Shown here in pieces: positions 25,529 to 34,697 of a stretch of 64,000 nt of DNA. The stretch covers positions 62,001 through 126,000 of the forward strand of contig NZ_JAVDSB010000014.1 of NCBI RefSeq assembly GCF_031455095.1, given 5' to 3'. Under the pieces are notes generated by a model. It was not told the origin of the DNA. It did no database searches and saw nothing but the letters and a program-made list of their open reading frames with translations. Source of the DNA: Paenibacillus_E qinlingensis_A. GTDB lineage: Bacteria; Bacillota; Bacilli; Paenibacillales; NBRC-103111. Position 1 is the stretch's first letter, and each line of letters begins with the position of its first letter. The position numbers and the translations under genes are program-made.

Positions 25529-26329
25529 TTAGATACTCTTATATTGTCCTTTGAACTGTTTTCCCATCCAGAGGCATACTTCCCATAAATCCGCTACCGG
25601 TTGGTTCGTAAATGGCAAGGTATGCAAATAACCTGGAGGTCCAAACTCTGGCGTATAGGTTATCATAGTTTGGCCGGACTCCTTCTTCGCTTGAACGATG
25701 CTATCCCACCAGCTCATGTGCCGCTGCAATTCGTGTGCGTATTCTGGCGCTCTTGGGTCTGGCACTTGCGGTCCTTGAGCATAACCTACACGACCATGTA
25801 TATGCTGGACACGGGGGAAAGACTTGCGTAGATTCTCCTCTTGATTCTCCAAGGTAGTCTCAGTTACACAACACCAATGGCTGTAATCCGCTGTCAGCTT
25901 GAGCCCAGGCACGGCATCCAGCAGTCTGCCAGTTTCCCAAGGATTGTACAACGCTCTGCCGCGGTGAGTCTCATGGCCAATAGCAATCCCGCATTTCTGC
26001 TCAATGGCAGCTGCTTCACGGAAGTATTCGACTTGCTCTTCGAATGGCATAGCATCCTTCGCGCTATGTGAAGTTATGCTGACGGGACGAAAAGAAACCG
26101 CACGTGCCACTTGTTCCTCAAACGAAGCAATATGATGAGGGCCTTCAGTAAAGACCATGGCGATATAGTCCATATGATACGCTTCTAATAGTTTTCTGAA
26201 CTGATCCTCGTCGGTTAGAGTCGGCATAGGTGCCTCAATGCCGTCATAACCCGCAGTTGCAATACGCTCGAACTGGGACTCCAGAGAACCCTCCATGCCC
26301 CATAATGCTTTGAATAATTTAATTTCCAT
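25529..26329 (-). CDS. Sugar phosphate isomerase/epimerase-like TIM barrel
   Basis: 266 residues of the AP-endonuclease 2/xylose-isomerase-like TIM-barrel family: GYDGIEAPMPTL, GIAIGHETHRGRALYNPWETGRLLDAVPGLKLTADYSHWCCV and VQHIHGRVGYAQGPQVPDPRAPEY, giving plausible metal-binding Glu, His and Asp. Good GAGGAGGG ribosome binding site. It lies between the riboswitch-controlled transporter and ktrB; the substrate is unknown. Confidence 0.75.
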   Translation of the reverse strand: MEIKLFKALWGMEGSLESQFERIATAGYDGIEAPMPTLTDEDQFRKLLEAYHMDYIAMVFTEGPHHIASFEEQVARAVSFRPVSITSHSAKDAMPFEEQVEYFREAAAIEQKCGIAIGHETHRGRALYNPWETGRLLDAVPGLKLTADYSHWCCVTETTLENQEENLRKSFPRVQHIHGRVGYAQGPQVPDPRAPEYAHELQRHMSWWDSIVQAKKESGQTMITYTPEFGPPGYLHTLPFTNQPVADLWEVCLWMGKQFKGQYKSI

Positions 26330-26389
26330 CCAGAATAGCCCTCCTCATTACATCAATGAGTCAAGCTTAAAACATCTGCCATTATTTGA

Positions 26390-27358
26390 CTAGTGTAAAT
26401 TTTTAACCCGGTTTTGCTGACTCATAAACCATAAGGTCAACCAAATCAGGATGAAACCGAGCAATTGCCCTATCGTCAGCTTTTGGCCAAATACAAGCCA
26501 ATTCATGCATACACCAACAGCAGGGAATGCAAGTTCAGCTAGCGTAGCAAAGAACGCTTTCGTCGATGATAAACCTTTATAGTAAAGCAGCATGCTGAGC
26601 AATCCAGGGAAAAAGGCTTGGAACAGCAGGTTTACTGCGATGATCGTTAGTCCGCTGCTTGAACCGTTCAACTGCCAATGATCGCCGCTTACTACAAGCA
26701 CAACCGTTAATAACGGGAGGGCCAGCAAGAAGCGAAGTGAAGTGACAATTGGGAAATTTAATTTTTGCTGAAGCAAGTATTTCCCCATCACGGTTGAACC
26801 GCCCCATAATACGGCTGCCAGAATGGAAAATAAGCAGGAGATGGTACCTAAATCCTTCAAGCCCATGTCAGGCAAACCGAGACCAAACGTCAACAGATAA
26901 GTACCTAACAGTGCCACAACAATGTATCCGAAAAACTTCGAAGGCAATGTTTCTTTTAATAAAACACGTGCTAATATAATTGCGAATAAGGGCTGTAATT
27001 TTTGCAGGAGTAAGATGGCATTGGCACTTCCGTGAGAGAAAGCCGCAGTGAAGAGAATGGTAGCGATAGCCGATCCTCCCCAGGAGATGAAGAGCAGAGC
27101 TCCTATGACGGCCAGAGATAGCTTGCCAGTTAACGTCCTGCGATACTTGATCAGGATAGGTACAGCATAAATGGCTAATAAAACATGTTCAATGAATACG
27201 ATTTGCGCTGAGGTCAAGCTTTTTAACAAGAGGATCCGAAAGAGCGGATCCAATCCCCACAGGGTGGCGCCGAGCGCTACATACCAAATCCCGCTCATAC
27301 CTGTACGAATTGACTGGGACGTCGCACCCTTACTTCCAAACTTAAATACATTTTCCAA
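26390..27358 (-). CDS. DMT/EamA-family transporter under FMN riboswitch, candidate flavin importer
   Basis: 322 residues with ten predicted membrane segments and two EamA repeats (WYVALGATLWGLDPLFRI ... and ILAAVLWGGSTVMGKYLL ...). The start is TTG 27358, eight bases after AGGAGG. Directly upstream lies a complete FMN riboswitch with its own promoter and terminator, so expression should fall when FMN is plentiful. EamA-type riboflavin transporters (RibN, ImpX) are known, which makes riboflavin the best guess for cargo. It lacks the RibU (ECF S-component) fold usual in Firmicutes. Confidence 0.82.
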   Translation of the reverse strand: MENVFKFGSKGATSQSIRTGMSGIWYVALGATLWGLDPLFRILLLKSLTSAQIVFIEHVLLAIYAVPILIKYRRTLTGKLSLAVIGALLFISWGGSAIATILFTAAFSHGSANAILLLQKLQPLFAIILARVLLKETLPSKFFGYIVVALLGTYLLTFGLGLPDMGLKDLGTISCLFSILAAVLWGGSTVMGKYLLQQKLNFPIVTSLRFLLALPLLTVVLVVSGDHWQLNGSSSGLTIIAVNLLFQAFFPGLLSMLLYYKGLSSTKAFFATLAELAFPAVGVCMNWLVFGQKLTIGQLLGFILIWLTLWFMSQQNRVKNLH

Positions 27359-27401
27359 TTCAACAACCTCCTAGTGAACGGTCTGAATTGAACCTTCTCG
27401 A

Positions 27402-27438
27402 AGAAACAATGCCCCCGTTCATTTCAACGGGGGCATTG
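27402..27438 (-). terminator. Expression-platform terminator of the FMN riboswitch
   Basis: Thirteen-base stem CAATGCCCCCGTT / AACGGGGGCATTG followed by TTTCTT, 50 bases after the aptamer and 44 bases before the TTG start, as expected for transcriptional control. Confidence 0.88.
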
Positions 27439-27486
27439 ACAAACAGACCTGTTAAATTCGTGAAAATTTAACAAGCTGTTCTTCAC

Positions 27487-27628
27487 CTTCTCCCATCCGG
27501 ACTATACCGTCGGCCTTGGAATTACACCAAGTCAGTCCCAACCAATGCTGGTTAGGAGTCGCGGGCTGGAGATACACACAGGTATCCTCACCGCCGGTAG
27601 GGAATTGCACCCTGCCCCGAAGGTTCAT
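27487..27628 (-). promoter_or_regulatory. FMN riboswitch (RFN element)
   Basis: The minus strand contains all conserved RFN blocks in order: GGGGCAGGGTGCAATTCCC, TACCGGCGGTGA, GTGTATCTCC, AGCCCGCGACTC, TTGGTGTAATTCCAAGGCCG, ACGGTATAGTCCGGATGGGA and GAAG. It is followed by a terminator and the DMT transporter gene. Confidence 0.95.
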
Positions 27629-27642
27629 ATTCGATTAAGTGT

Positions 27643-27671
27643 ATACTATCAGGTTACAGTTTGGTTGGCAA
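27643..27671 (-). promoter_or_regulatory. SigmaA-type promoter of riboswitch transcript
   Basis: TTGCCA, 17-base spacer, TAGTAT on the minus strand, ending about 15 bases before the aptamer. It begins 13 bases after the stop of the germination operon, for which no separate terminator is seen. Confidence 0.65.
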
Positions 27672-27683
27672 TCTTTTTATTAC

Positions 27684-28808
27684 TCATTGTATTTGACCCA
27701 ATCTCACAATTCGCATATCGACATTCACATCATAAGAGGCCGTGGGATACATCTCATGCCATACATCGCTCGTTAGATTGGAGCGGTACACCTGACTCCG
27801 ATAAATTTCTCCAAATCCGATTGGGTCCGAGCCCAGGGCTGTTAATTTCTTTAATAGCGTTTGAATATGTTCCTCAGCTTGTTTATTCATTTGCTTTTGC
27901 AGAGCTTCAATAACTTTAGCTTGACCAAGATCAAACTGCTCCGACGTTTCCGTCAGCACGCCCTTCATTTTAATGGCAACTTGAAATTTAAGAGGGTATA
28001 GGCTAATTAGCTTTTTCGTACTATCACTAGCTATATTCTCCACAACAACTCGCACGGTTTTATCTTTAACATTCTTCGCAATATCCCCCAATTGATTCGT
28101 GTCCAAGGACAATTCGATACTCCCCGCCTTATAACGATCCCGTATCGTCTTGAGGAAGAATGCTTCTTTGGGATCGATAGTACCCACCATTTTATCACCA
28201 TTGAATACAGCCACGTCTTTCAATTCTACGGTATCCCCATTTCTTTGTAGAACCGGTACCATGGGGTCTGCGGTAGAATATAAGGCGGAGAGGAATTCAT
28301 GCAGTGTGCCTGACACCATCTGTTCATCTATAATATTCTGGTGAATGCTGTCTACGATAAAAGTTCCAACATCCGGGAACTGTGGATATTTATGCTTCAA
28401 TAGATCTTCTGTACTGTCTCTACTAACAGCCATATAAACCGTACTGGCAATGGAGGCATCCCGAAACAAGGTATCAACCAATGGTAGAAGTCCTGACTGC
28501 GCAAGTTTATAATCATAAATGGCAACTCGCAATTGACCAGAAACGATCTTCTTATTTGACTTGCGGTTCACAGCCACACGAGCACCTTTGCTTGTCAGCC
28601 CCTCAGCGGTGATTGTCATGACAGAGGATTTGGAGTTCGGATCAATCTGATGGATCACATAGGTAGAATTAATTTTATCTCCTTCCCTATGATCATACCC
28701 AACTGCAATCGCCATCCCTAACTTCTCCAACACATTTTTCTCTAAACGCAAGCCTGTAGCTGTAAGGAAAACGATTAACACAAAGACAATGACATTGAAT
28801 CTTTTCAC
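27684..28808 (-). CDS. Ger(x)C-family germination protein lacking lipobox cysteine
   Basis: 374 residues of the Ger(x)C family (germinant receptor C subunit): KLGMAIAVGYD, EGLTSKGARVAVNRKSNKKIVSGQLRVAIYD, HEFLSALYSTADPMVPVLQ, and a C-terminal QAKVIEALQKQMNKQAEEHIQTLLKK domain. The expected LTGC(W) lipobox is replaced by LTATGLRLEKN, so there is no cysteine for lipid attachment, and anchoring must rely on the N-terminal hydrophobic segment. Third gene of the first germination operon. Confidence 0.85.
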   Translation of the reverse strand: MKRFNVIVFVLIVFLTATGLRLEKNVLEKLGMAIAVGYDHREGDKINSTYVIHQIDPNSKSSVMTITAEGLTSKGARVAVNRKSNKKIVSGQLRVAIYDYKLAQSGLLPLVDTLFRDASIASTVYMAVSRDSTEDLLKHKYPQFPDVGTFIVDSIHQNIIDEQMVSGTLHEFLSALYSTADPMVPVLQRNGDTVELKDVAVFNGDKMVGTIDPKEAFFLKTIRDRYKAGSIELSLDTNQLGDIAKNVKDKTVRVVVENIASDSTKKLISLYPLKFQVAIKMKGVLTETSEQFDLGQAKVIEALQKQMNKQAEEHIQTLLKKLTALGSDPIGFGEIYRSQVYRSNLTSDVWHEMYPTASYDVNVDMRIVRLGQIQ

Positions 28809-29923
28809 GTGATCACCTCAGGGTCAGGTTGTCTCCCCTTCTTCTGTCTCCACAAGTAAAAATGAACCATGCCAAACAGGATAACAGGATACACATAAAC
28901 GATATAGACCGCCCATTTTGCGAAAATATTATTCATTTGATCTACCTGCGTGCGGGAGTCAATAAAAGAAGAAGCCATCCATACTACGGCGATGAAAATA
29001 TACAACCAGTACTTTTGCTTCCAAGAAAATGTACGTTTGAGTCCTTTCGTCGCCGCCCAACTATACATGAGCAGATTCGGCAGAATGACTAAGAGCCACA
29101 GACTAACACCGATATACTCAAACCGTTCTAAGAACGGAAATTTGATAATCTTCAGCATCGTAAACGTAGCCCAATCTGTCTTCAGGAGCTCTCCCCCGCT
29201 GAAAAACACGATCGAAACAAACATGACGGCTGTATACACAAACGTGACACTCATAATTCCAAGTTGCGTATATCGTTGGACTTTGGACTTATCTTTGGCA
29301 TAAGCGTAAATAAAATAAACGATTTCAAATCCGGCCATTGTGAAAGACATCGAAAGCACCCCCCTACTAAGATGCTTTAGATCCGTTTCCATTATGGGTA
29401 ACACACCTGTCCACTCCGCATATCTCAAAGGAAAATAAAGAAGAAATAGCAGCCAAACCGTTATAATCACAAACATGACGCATGAGCCTACAATCGTTCG
29501 TAACCCCCCATTTACCCCATAAAAGACGACGCTTGCAATCAATAAAGATAGCAACCATTGTGGAGCGTTAGGAAATAACCAGACCTGAATCATTTCGACG
29601 TAATTGCGCAACACAATAATGGTTGCAACTAAGAAATAAACCAGATAGATGATATTTGCCACATGACCTATTGTTTTCCCATAGATTAGCAAATGAATGT
29701 CATAGAGGTCTTTATTTTCAAATTTCATCAACGTTTTGATCATCAACCAGACCACAAGCTGTGTGACGAAACCAGCAATTAGGGCCGAAATCCAGGCATC
29801 ATGGCCTGCCATACCAAACACAATTCTTTGGTAACCGGGCAGTCCTACCCCAATCTGAGCATCATGGATAATAAACATGAGTAAAAAGGAGCTATACATA
29901 TACGATTGTTGTGTTTTACTCAT
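28805..29923 (-). CDS. GerAB-type germination permease
   Basis: About 372 residues of the spore-germination branch of the amino acid-polyamine transporter family, about ten membrane segments; MFIIHDAQIGVGLPGYQRIVFGMAGHDAWISALIAG is the usual first block. ATG 29923 overlaps the stop of the A subunit (ATGAGTAA) and is preferred over an upstream in-frame start at 29968. The gene overlaps the C subunit by four bases. Confidence 0.87.
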   Translation of the reverse strand: MSKTQQSYMYSSFLLMFIIHDAQIGVGLPGYQRIVFGMAGHDAWISALIAGFVTQLVVWLMIKTLMKFENKDLYDIHLLIYGKTIGHVANIIYLVYFLVATIIVLRNYVEMIQVWLFPNAPQWLLSLLIASVVFYGVNGGLRTIVGSCVMFVIITVWLLFLLYFPLRYAEWTGVLPIMETDLKHLSRGVLSMSFTMAGFEIVYFIYAYAKDKSKVQRYTQLGIMSVTFVYTAVMFVSIVFFSGGELLKTDWATFTMLKIIKFPFLERFEYIGVSLWLLVILPNLLMYSWAATKGLKRTFSWKQKYWLYIFIAVVWMASSFIDSRTQVDQMNNIFAKWAVYIVYVYPVILFGMVHFYLWRQKKGRQPDPEVIT

Positions 29924-31460
29924 CGATATCCTTGGTTCCCTTCGGGGTATTCTCCCCCGTATTAGCAAATACGGATCGTTTCGATGCTAGTTTGTAAGGG
30001 ACCCTAATGAGACCGTCTCGGTTGTTTTTATTTTCAATTGTATAAGGAGGATAGAAATACGGTTGTCCCAGACTTGATTGTCGAAGCAAATGTAAAATTA
30101 ATAAAGCGACGCTTACCACGATACCTAAGCCGCCCATTATACCCGCGGATAGGATAATAGGAAACCGAATAATTCGAATCGCATTCGCCATAGCAAACAC
30201 TGGAGTTATAAACGAAGATAAAGCGCTTAATGCCACGATGATGATTAAAATATTGCTAGTGAACCCGGCTTGTACCGCAGCCTGTCCAATAACAATACCG
30301 CCAACAATCCCCATCGTTTGACCTACTTTGGAGGGCAATCTCGCACCAGCTTCACTTAGGAGCTGAATAATCATTTCCAACATCAGTGCTTCTACGAGGG
30401 GAGGAAAAGGTACTCTTGCACGTGATTGAGCCAGGGGGACAAGGAGTGCCTGTGGAATAATCTCGTAATGGTATGTAAGTGCCGCGACATACGTTGCGGT
30501 AGCAAATAGAGAAATAGCAATCCCCATAATTCGCAATCCTCGGAAAAACAACCCTGTGCTCCATCTAAAATAGTAATCTTCAATTGATTTGAAAAAATCA
30601 AAAAATGTGTTAGGACAAATGATTACCTGGGGACTACCACTAACTGTAATCACAACCTTCCCCTCCAAGAGGGGAAATATTGCCCTATCCACTCGTTCTG
30701 TGGTAATCATTTGCGGAAAAGCCGAGCTTGGATTATCTTCCAGCCATTGCGCTAAAATCGTTGCGTCCAATAGCGCCTCAAGATGTAACGCATCAATCGA
30801 GTTATATATATGAGTAACCATTTCTAAATCGGCTCGATTTCTCAAATAAATAATACGGATACTCGTCTGAGTATTCTCACCCACATTCATCGCGATTTCG
30901 CATAGATCAGGGTTCGGCAAATATTGATGAATCAGCGCTACATTGGTCTCCATATTTTCCGTAAAAGCAATTTGCGGTCCTAGGATCTGACTTTCATTTT
31001 CCGGTCTAGTTAAGGCTCGTTCTCTTCGTTTCGTGGTATTAACCAAAATCCCGCATGGATATCCGTTGATGTGGATATACGTCCAGCCTTGCAAAATATA
31101 CTGCTGCATACGATACCAATTATCGTCAAGCAGCAACTGACCGATGGGCAGTAGATTTACTAACTTTTCAGGTGAAGACATGTCTTCATGATGCAATAAT
31201 CGATTCAGAATTTCTTCGATGAGAAGCTCCGCATCCACCAAATTACCGAGATAAAAAACGCCAAACGTAACCTCATTCACTAATTCTCTGCTCACGAAAT
31301 CAGGAAACATGCGAAATGTGTCTTGGAACTGTGTGTTCATTTGATTCAAATCAGCTGCGAAGTGAAATGATTTAGTTTCTTTTGGGGCTGGCTGTTTGAC
31401 AGTGGGTTTGGTTTTTCTTAATAGTAAATTTTTAAAGGAAAACATGAACGAACTCACCAT
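29916..31460 (-). CDS. GerAA-type germinant receptor A subunit
   Basis: 514 residues: N-terminal soluble domain (FPDFVSRELVNEVTFGVFYLGNLVDAELLIEEIL ... IRIIYLRNRADLEMV), then membrane segments with ARVPFPPLVEALMLEMIIQLLSEAGARLPSKVGQTMGIVGGIVIGQAAVQAG, the GerA-family signature. First gene of the AA-AB-AC operon. It signals germinant binding in the spore inner membrane. ATG 31445 is an alternative start. Confidence 0.9.
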   Translation of the reverse strand: MVSSFMFSFKNLLLRKTKPTVKQPAPKETKSFHFAADLNQMNTQFQDTFRMFPDFVSRELVNEVTFGVFYLGNLVDAELLIEEILNRLLHHEDMSSPEKLVNLLPIGQLLLDDNWYRMQQYILQGWTYIHINGYPCGILVNTTKRRERALTRPENESQILGPQIAFTENMETNVALIHQYLPNPDLCEIAMNVGENTQTSIRIIYLRNRADLEMVTHIYNSIDALHLEALLDATILAQWLEDNPSSAFPQMITTERVDRAIFPLLEGKVVITVSGSPQVIICPNTFFDFFKSIEDYYFRWSTGLFFRGLRIMGIAISLFATATYVAALTYHYEIIPQALLVPLAQSRARVPFPPLVEALMLEMIIQLLSEAGARLPSKVGQTMGIVGGIVIGQAAVQAGFTSNILIIIVALSALSSFITPVFAMANAIRIIRFPIILSAGIMGGLGIVVSVALLILHLLRQSSLGQPYFYPPYTIENKNNRDGLIRVPYKLASKRSVFANTGENTPKGTKDIDE

Positions 31461-31539
31461 AGTCCTGACATTTCAATTGTATGGCTATTTTGCACTAGAT
31501 CCATGTAGATTATGTAAATGAAAGGGTATGCGAATCCAC

Positions 31540-31584
31540 AAAAAAAAGACCGAATCCACTTTGCTACTAGGTGGACTTAGTCTC
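31540..31584 (-). terminator. Terminator after DNA ligase gene
   Basis: Minus strand AGAC..TCCAC paired with GTGGA..GTCT, followed by seven or more T, shortly after the ligase stop. Confidence 0.8.
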
Positions 31585-31607
31585 TATAAACTTTATTGTC
31601 TGTATGA

Positions 31608-32453
31608 TTAGATAACAAATTCCATAAATTCCGGTGAACGTAGTCTGCCGCTTTGGGTCCAGCTTCTCGTCTTAATTCTAGCCATTATCCGCGGTTCCAT
31701 ATAGGCAAAATTCTTGTCTTCCTTGAAGACCAGTCGTTTCTTCACGCGCTCAATCACGTTCTGGTGCGTGGTGGAGAGACCTGATTCAATAATGCCTACT
31801 GGAAACTTAGTACCGTCAGCTGCATCAATCGAGGCTAATAAAGCAAAATTATTTTTTCTATAACCAGAAATATACACATCAGCATACGTCCAATTGATAA
31901 CCTTTTGCCATTGGATCGAACGTTTGTTGATTTCGTATGTTGAATTCTCTTTTTTTGATTTAATAATAATGCCTTCCATTCCTCGCAACCGAACCTGTTC
32001 AAAATAATCGATCGCATTTCCCTCGTACATTTCAATCTTTTTATATGTCTCATTTTCAGTAAACGCTTTGTCTAACAACTCTTTACGCTCAAGTAAATTT
32101 AATCCCGTGACGTCAATTCCTTTGTAGCGCATAATGTCAAAAGCACAAAAAACCACAGGTTTCTTATTCTTCTTAGATAAAAACCTCGCGGACATCGCTT
32201 CATAGTCTGGTTTCCCTTGATCATCTAGTATAAGTAATTCACCATCAAGTACGGTGCCTTCAGGTACAGGACATCTAAGTAATTCTGGGAATTTATGCGT
32301 AATTAAATCATTGCGCTTCGTATACACATACAGCTTATCCATGTTGGAGAGAATACAACGTAAACCATCTAATTTTAATTCTGCTATATGATTCTTACTG
32401 TAAAATGGCTTATTATTCTTGGCATTGTACAGCATCATAGGAGAAATGAACAT
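31608..32453 (-). CDS. ATP-dependent DNA ligase (LigB-like)
   Basis: 281 residues. The adenylation motif is AELKLDGLRC with Lys27 as the nucleotidyl acceptor; VLDGELLI, VFCAFDIM, GMEGIIIKSK and IQWQKVINW are nucleotidyltransferase motifs III, IIIa, IV and V, and a C-terminal OB-fold region follows. The size matches small stand-alone ligases such as B. subtilis LigB, rather than LigD fusions. No Ku gene is seen in the window. Last gene before the divergent AhpD-like gene. Confidence 0.85.
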   Translation of the reverse strand: MFISPMMLYNAKNNKPFYSKNHIAELKLDGLRCILSNMDKLYVYTKRNDLITHKFPELLRCPVPEGTVLDGELLILDDQGKPDYEAMSARFLSKKNKKPVVFCAFDIMRYKGIDVTGLNLLERKELLDKAFTENETYKKIEMYEGNAIDYFEQVRLRGMEGIIIKSKKENSTYEINKRSIQWQKVINWTYADVYISGYRKNNFALLASIDAADGTKFPVGIIESGLSTTHQNVIERVKKRLVFKEDKNFAYMEPRIMARIKTRSWTQSGRLRSPEFMEFVI

Positions 32454-32569
32454 ATGATATCACCCTGTTCTAAATGATACTTCACTATGAACCTCCTGCC
32501 TAATGGAAACTGTTTCCCCCGTTAAAAACCGTTGCTATTAATAGATGTAAAATATAATTATATCGATGA

Positions 32570-32596
32570 TGTCACACTTGAGAGGTGCCAATTGTC
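32570..32596 (+). promoter_or_regulatory. ECF41-type promoter ahead of AhpD-like gene
   Basis: TGTCACA, 16 bases, TGTC. ECF41 promoters are described with TGTCACA at -35 and CGTC at -10. The same arrangement, including CTT after the -35 and TGTCTTAT at the -10, occurs before the ECF41 gene itself at 38002-38028. Confidence 0.78.
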
Positions 32597-32630
32597 TTAT
32601 AAGTGTCAAAACAAATAGGAGGTAATACAA

Positions 32631-33110
32631 ATGGCACAACGTATAAATTATATGCAACAATCACCGGAGTTTTTCAAAAAAATGTTAGAATTCAGCACCG
32701 CAGAACAGCAAAGTGCTGTAGAAGAGAAGATTCTTCATCTTGTTCACATTAGAGCTTCTCAGATGAATGGCTGTGGATTCTGCTTGGATATGCACATCAA
32801 GCAAGCTAAGATTCACGGGGAAGGCGAGCTTCGTCTCTACCACATTTCGATCTGGCGCGAATCCACGCTGTTCTCTCCACGTGAGCGAGCTGCGTTGGCT
32901 TGGACGGAAGTCCTGACTAACCTGCCTGAGCATGGTGTTCCTGATGAATTGTATAACCGTGTTCGTGAACAGTATTCGGAAAAAGAACTTTCTGATCTGA
33001 CTTTCTCTGTCATGTCCATCAATGCTTGGAATCGCATTAACATTGCATTCAAGAATGTACCTGGTTCTGCAGACGTAGCATTTGGACTTACAAAAGCTGG
33101 CTTGAGCTAA
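32631..33110 (+). CDS. Carboxymuconolactone decarboxylase/AhpD-like protein
   Basis: 159 residues with the CMD/AhpD signature HLVHIRASQMNGCGFCLDMHIKQAK, containing the CxxC-x3-H redox motif, then PRERAALAWTEVLTNL. Such proteins are peroxidase-like or reduce alkyl hydroperoxidase partners. It is monocistronic, with an ECF41-type promoter in front and a terminator behind. ECF41 sigma factors are typically linked to CMD, oxidoreductase or epimerase genes, which fits the sigma gene at 36963. Confidence 0.88.
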   Translation: MAQRINYMQQSPEFFKKMLEFSTAEQQSAVEEKILHLVHIRASQMNGCGFCLDMHIKQAKIHGEGELRLYHISIWRESTLFSPRERAALAWTEVLTNLPEHGVPDELYNRVREQYSEKELSDLTFSVMSINAWNRINIAFKNVPGSADVAFGLTKAGLS

Positions 33111-33126
33111 GCGATACGCTTTTTAC

Positions 33127-33153
33127 AAAGAACCCTGCAAAGGGTTCTTTTTT
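33127..33153 (+). terminator. Terminator of AhpD-like gene
   Basis: AAAGAACCCT-GCA-AGGGTTCTTT followed by further T. Confidence 0.9.
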
Positions 33154-33185
33154 ATGCTCCTGTTCTCTTTATTCATACCAAAATC

Positions 33186-33216
33186 TGCATAATTGCCCGT
33201 CCCTCTGCTCATAATA
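33186..33216 (+). promoter_or_regulatory. SigmaG-type forespore promoter of second germination operon
   Basis: TGCATA, 18 bases, CATAATA, close to the sigmaG consensus (TGAATA/CATACTA), 33 bases before ATG 33249. gerA-type operons are normally sigmaG-controlled. Confidence 0.65.
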
Positions 33217-33248
33217 TCTCAGAGATACTGGCACGAGGGGGATTATCT

Positions 33249-34697
33249 ATGAGTACAATAAGCGCGCATTTGGAAGTAAACAAAGCCTATCTCACTGAAC
33301 AATTTAGTGATTGCTCAGACTTTGTTATGCGCTCATTTATATTAATGGATGAAACCCAGCTCTTACTCGTATATTTGGACGGAATGACGCGATTACAGGG
33401 CGTTGAGGATAACCTGCTAAAGCCACTACTCTATAACGGTCTGCCACAAGGTATTGATCGCTTACAATCACTGACTGAAATGTTCAAACGTGAATGGTTG
33501 CCTTTAACCGATGTAAAGACCGACACATCCTTTGCTGATTTGGTCAAACATGTCCTACAGGGCAGCATAGGCATCTTGGTGAATGGTGAAGCTTCTGCCC
33601 TCATAGCACAGGTTCAAGGTTACGAGACTAGAGGTATTCAAGAGCCAATGAAGGAAGCAACCTTACGGGGCTCCAAGGAAGGCTTTGTCGAGAATATTCG
33701 CACGAATACGACATTGATTAGACGACGAATTATTCACCCGCTTCTGAAAATGGAATCCTTTACGGTTGGTACATACACACAAACCGAAGTCGTTCTTACC
33801 TATATAAAAGGGCTCGCAAATGAAAAAGTATTATCTGAAGTCAGAGAGAAATTAGGCAAAATTGAGCTAGATGGTGTCATTGATTCTGCTTATATCGAAG
33901 AATGGCTCGAGGATAGTTCTTTCTCTATCTTCCCACAGATCCAGAATACGGAGAGACCTGATATTGTTGCCGCAAGTTTAGTAGAGGGTAAGCTCGCCAT
34001 CATGACGAATGGAACTCCCTTCGCGCTAATTCTCCCTATTACTCTCTGGTCCGGTCTGCAATCAGCAGACGACTATTTCGAGCGGTTTATCTTTGTTATC
34101 ATCACTCGGATGATCCGATACATTATGACGTTCATTTCATTTGCCTTACCAGCTATTTACGTCGCACTAACAACGTTCCATCCCGAAATGGTCCCGAATT
34201 ACCTCATGATTGGCATCGCAACGGCAAGGGAAAATACGCCATTCCCCACCGTTATTGAAGTGTTCCTTATGATGTTTGTTTTCGATGGTTTACAAGAGGC
34301 TGGTGTTCATCTCCCCAATCAACTCGGGCCCGTCGTCAGTATTATCGGCGCTTTGGTCATTGGACAAGCCGCTGTTGAAGCCGGCATCATCTCGACGCCA
34401 ATCATTATCGTTATTTCTTTAACAGGCGTCGCTGCTTATACGATTCCGAGGTATAGCGCCACGCTTCCTTTCCGATTGATCCGGTATCTTATGCTAGGCA
34501 TCTCAGGCATGCTCGGCTTCGTAGGTTTTGCTTTTGGTATTATCTTCTTGTTGATCCATTTAGTATCACTCGAATCCTTTGGAACGCCTTACTTAAGCCC
34601 AGTAGCTCCATTCGATGGCAAACGGATTAAAGACATGCTCATCCGTTATCCCTTCTGGATGAAGAACGGTCGCAACAAGAAAGGACGTTCAACATGA
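33249..34697 (+). CDS. GerA-family germinant receptor A subunit (GerKA-like)
   Basis: 482 residues with the soluble N-terminal domain (FVMRSFILMDETQLLLVYLDGM ... VVLTYIKGLANEKVLSEV) and membrane half with ARENTPFPTVIEVFLMMFVFDGLQEAGVHLPNQLGPVVSIIGALVIGQAAVEAG. Strong GAGGGGG ribosome binding site. First of an A-C-B ordered operon, so the order differs from the minus-strand operon (A-B-C). Overlaps the next gene by four bases. Confidence 0.9.
   Translation: MSTISAHLEVNKAYLTEQFSDCSDFVMRSFILMDETQLLLVYLDGMTRLQGVEDNLLKPLLYNGLPQGIDRLQSLTEMFKREWLPLTDVKTDTSFADLVKHVLQGSIGILVNGEASALIAQVQGYETRGIQEPMKEATLRGSKEGFVENIRTNTTLIRRRIIHPLLKMESFTVGTYTQTEVVLTYIKGLANEKVLSEVREKLGKIELDGVIDSAYIEEWLEDSSFSIFPQIQNTERPDIVAASLVEGKLAIMTNGTPFALILPITLWSGLQSADDYFERFIFVIITRMIRYIMTFISFALPAIYVALTTFHPEMVPNYLMIGIATARENTPFPTVIEVFLMMFVFDGLQEAGVHLPNQLGPVVSIIGALVIGQAAVEAGIISTPIIIVISLTGVAAYTIPRYSATLPFRLIRYLMLGISGMLGFVGFAFGIIFLLIHLVSLESFGTPYLSPVAPFDGKRIKDMLIRYPFWMKNGRNKKGRST

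Noticed and set aside
31495..31545. SigmaG promoter for the minus-strand germination operon (TGGATT-N18-CATAATC)
   Set aside because: Too many departures from consensus to list as a feature, though the operon is probably sigmaG-dependent.
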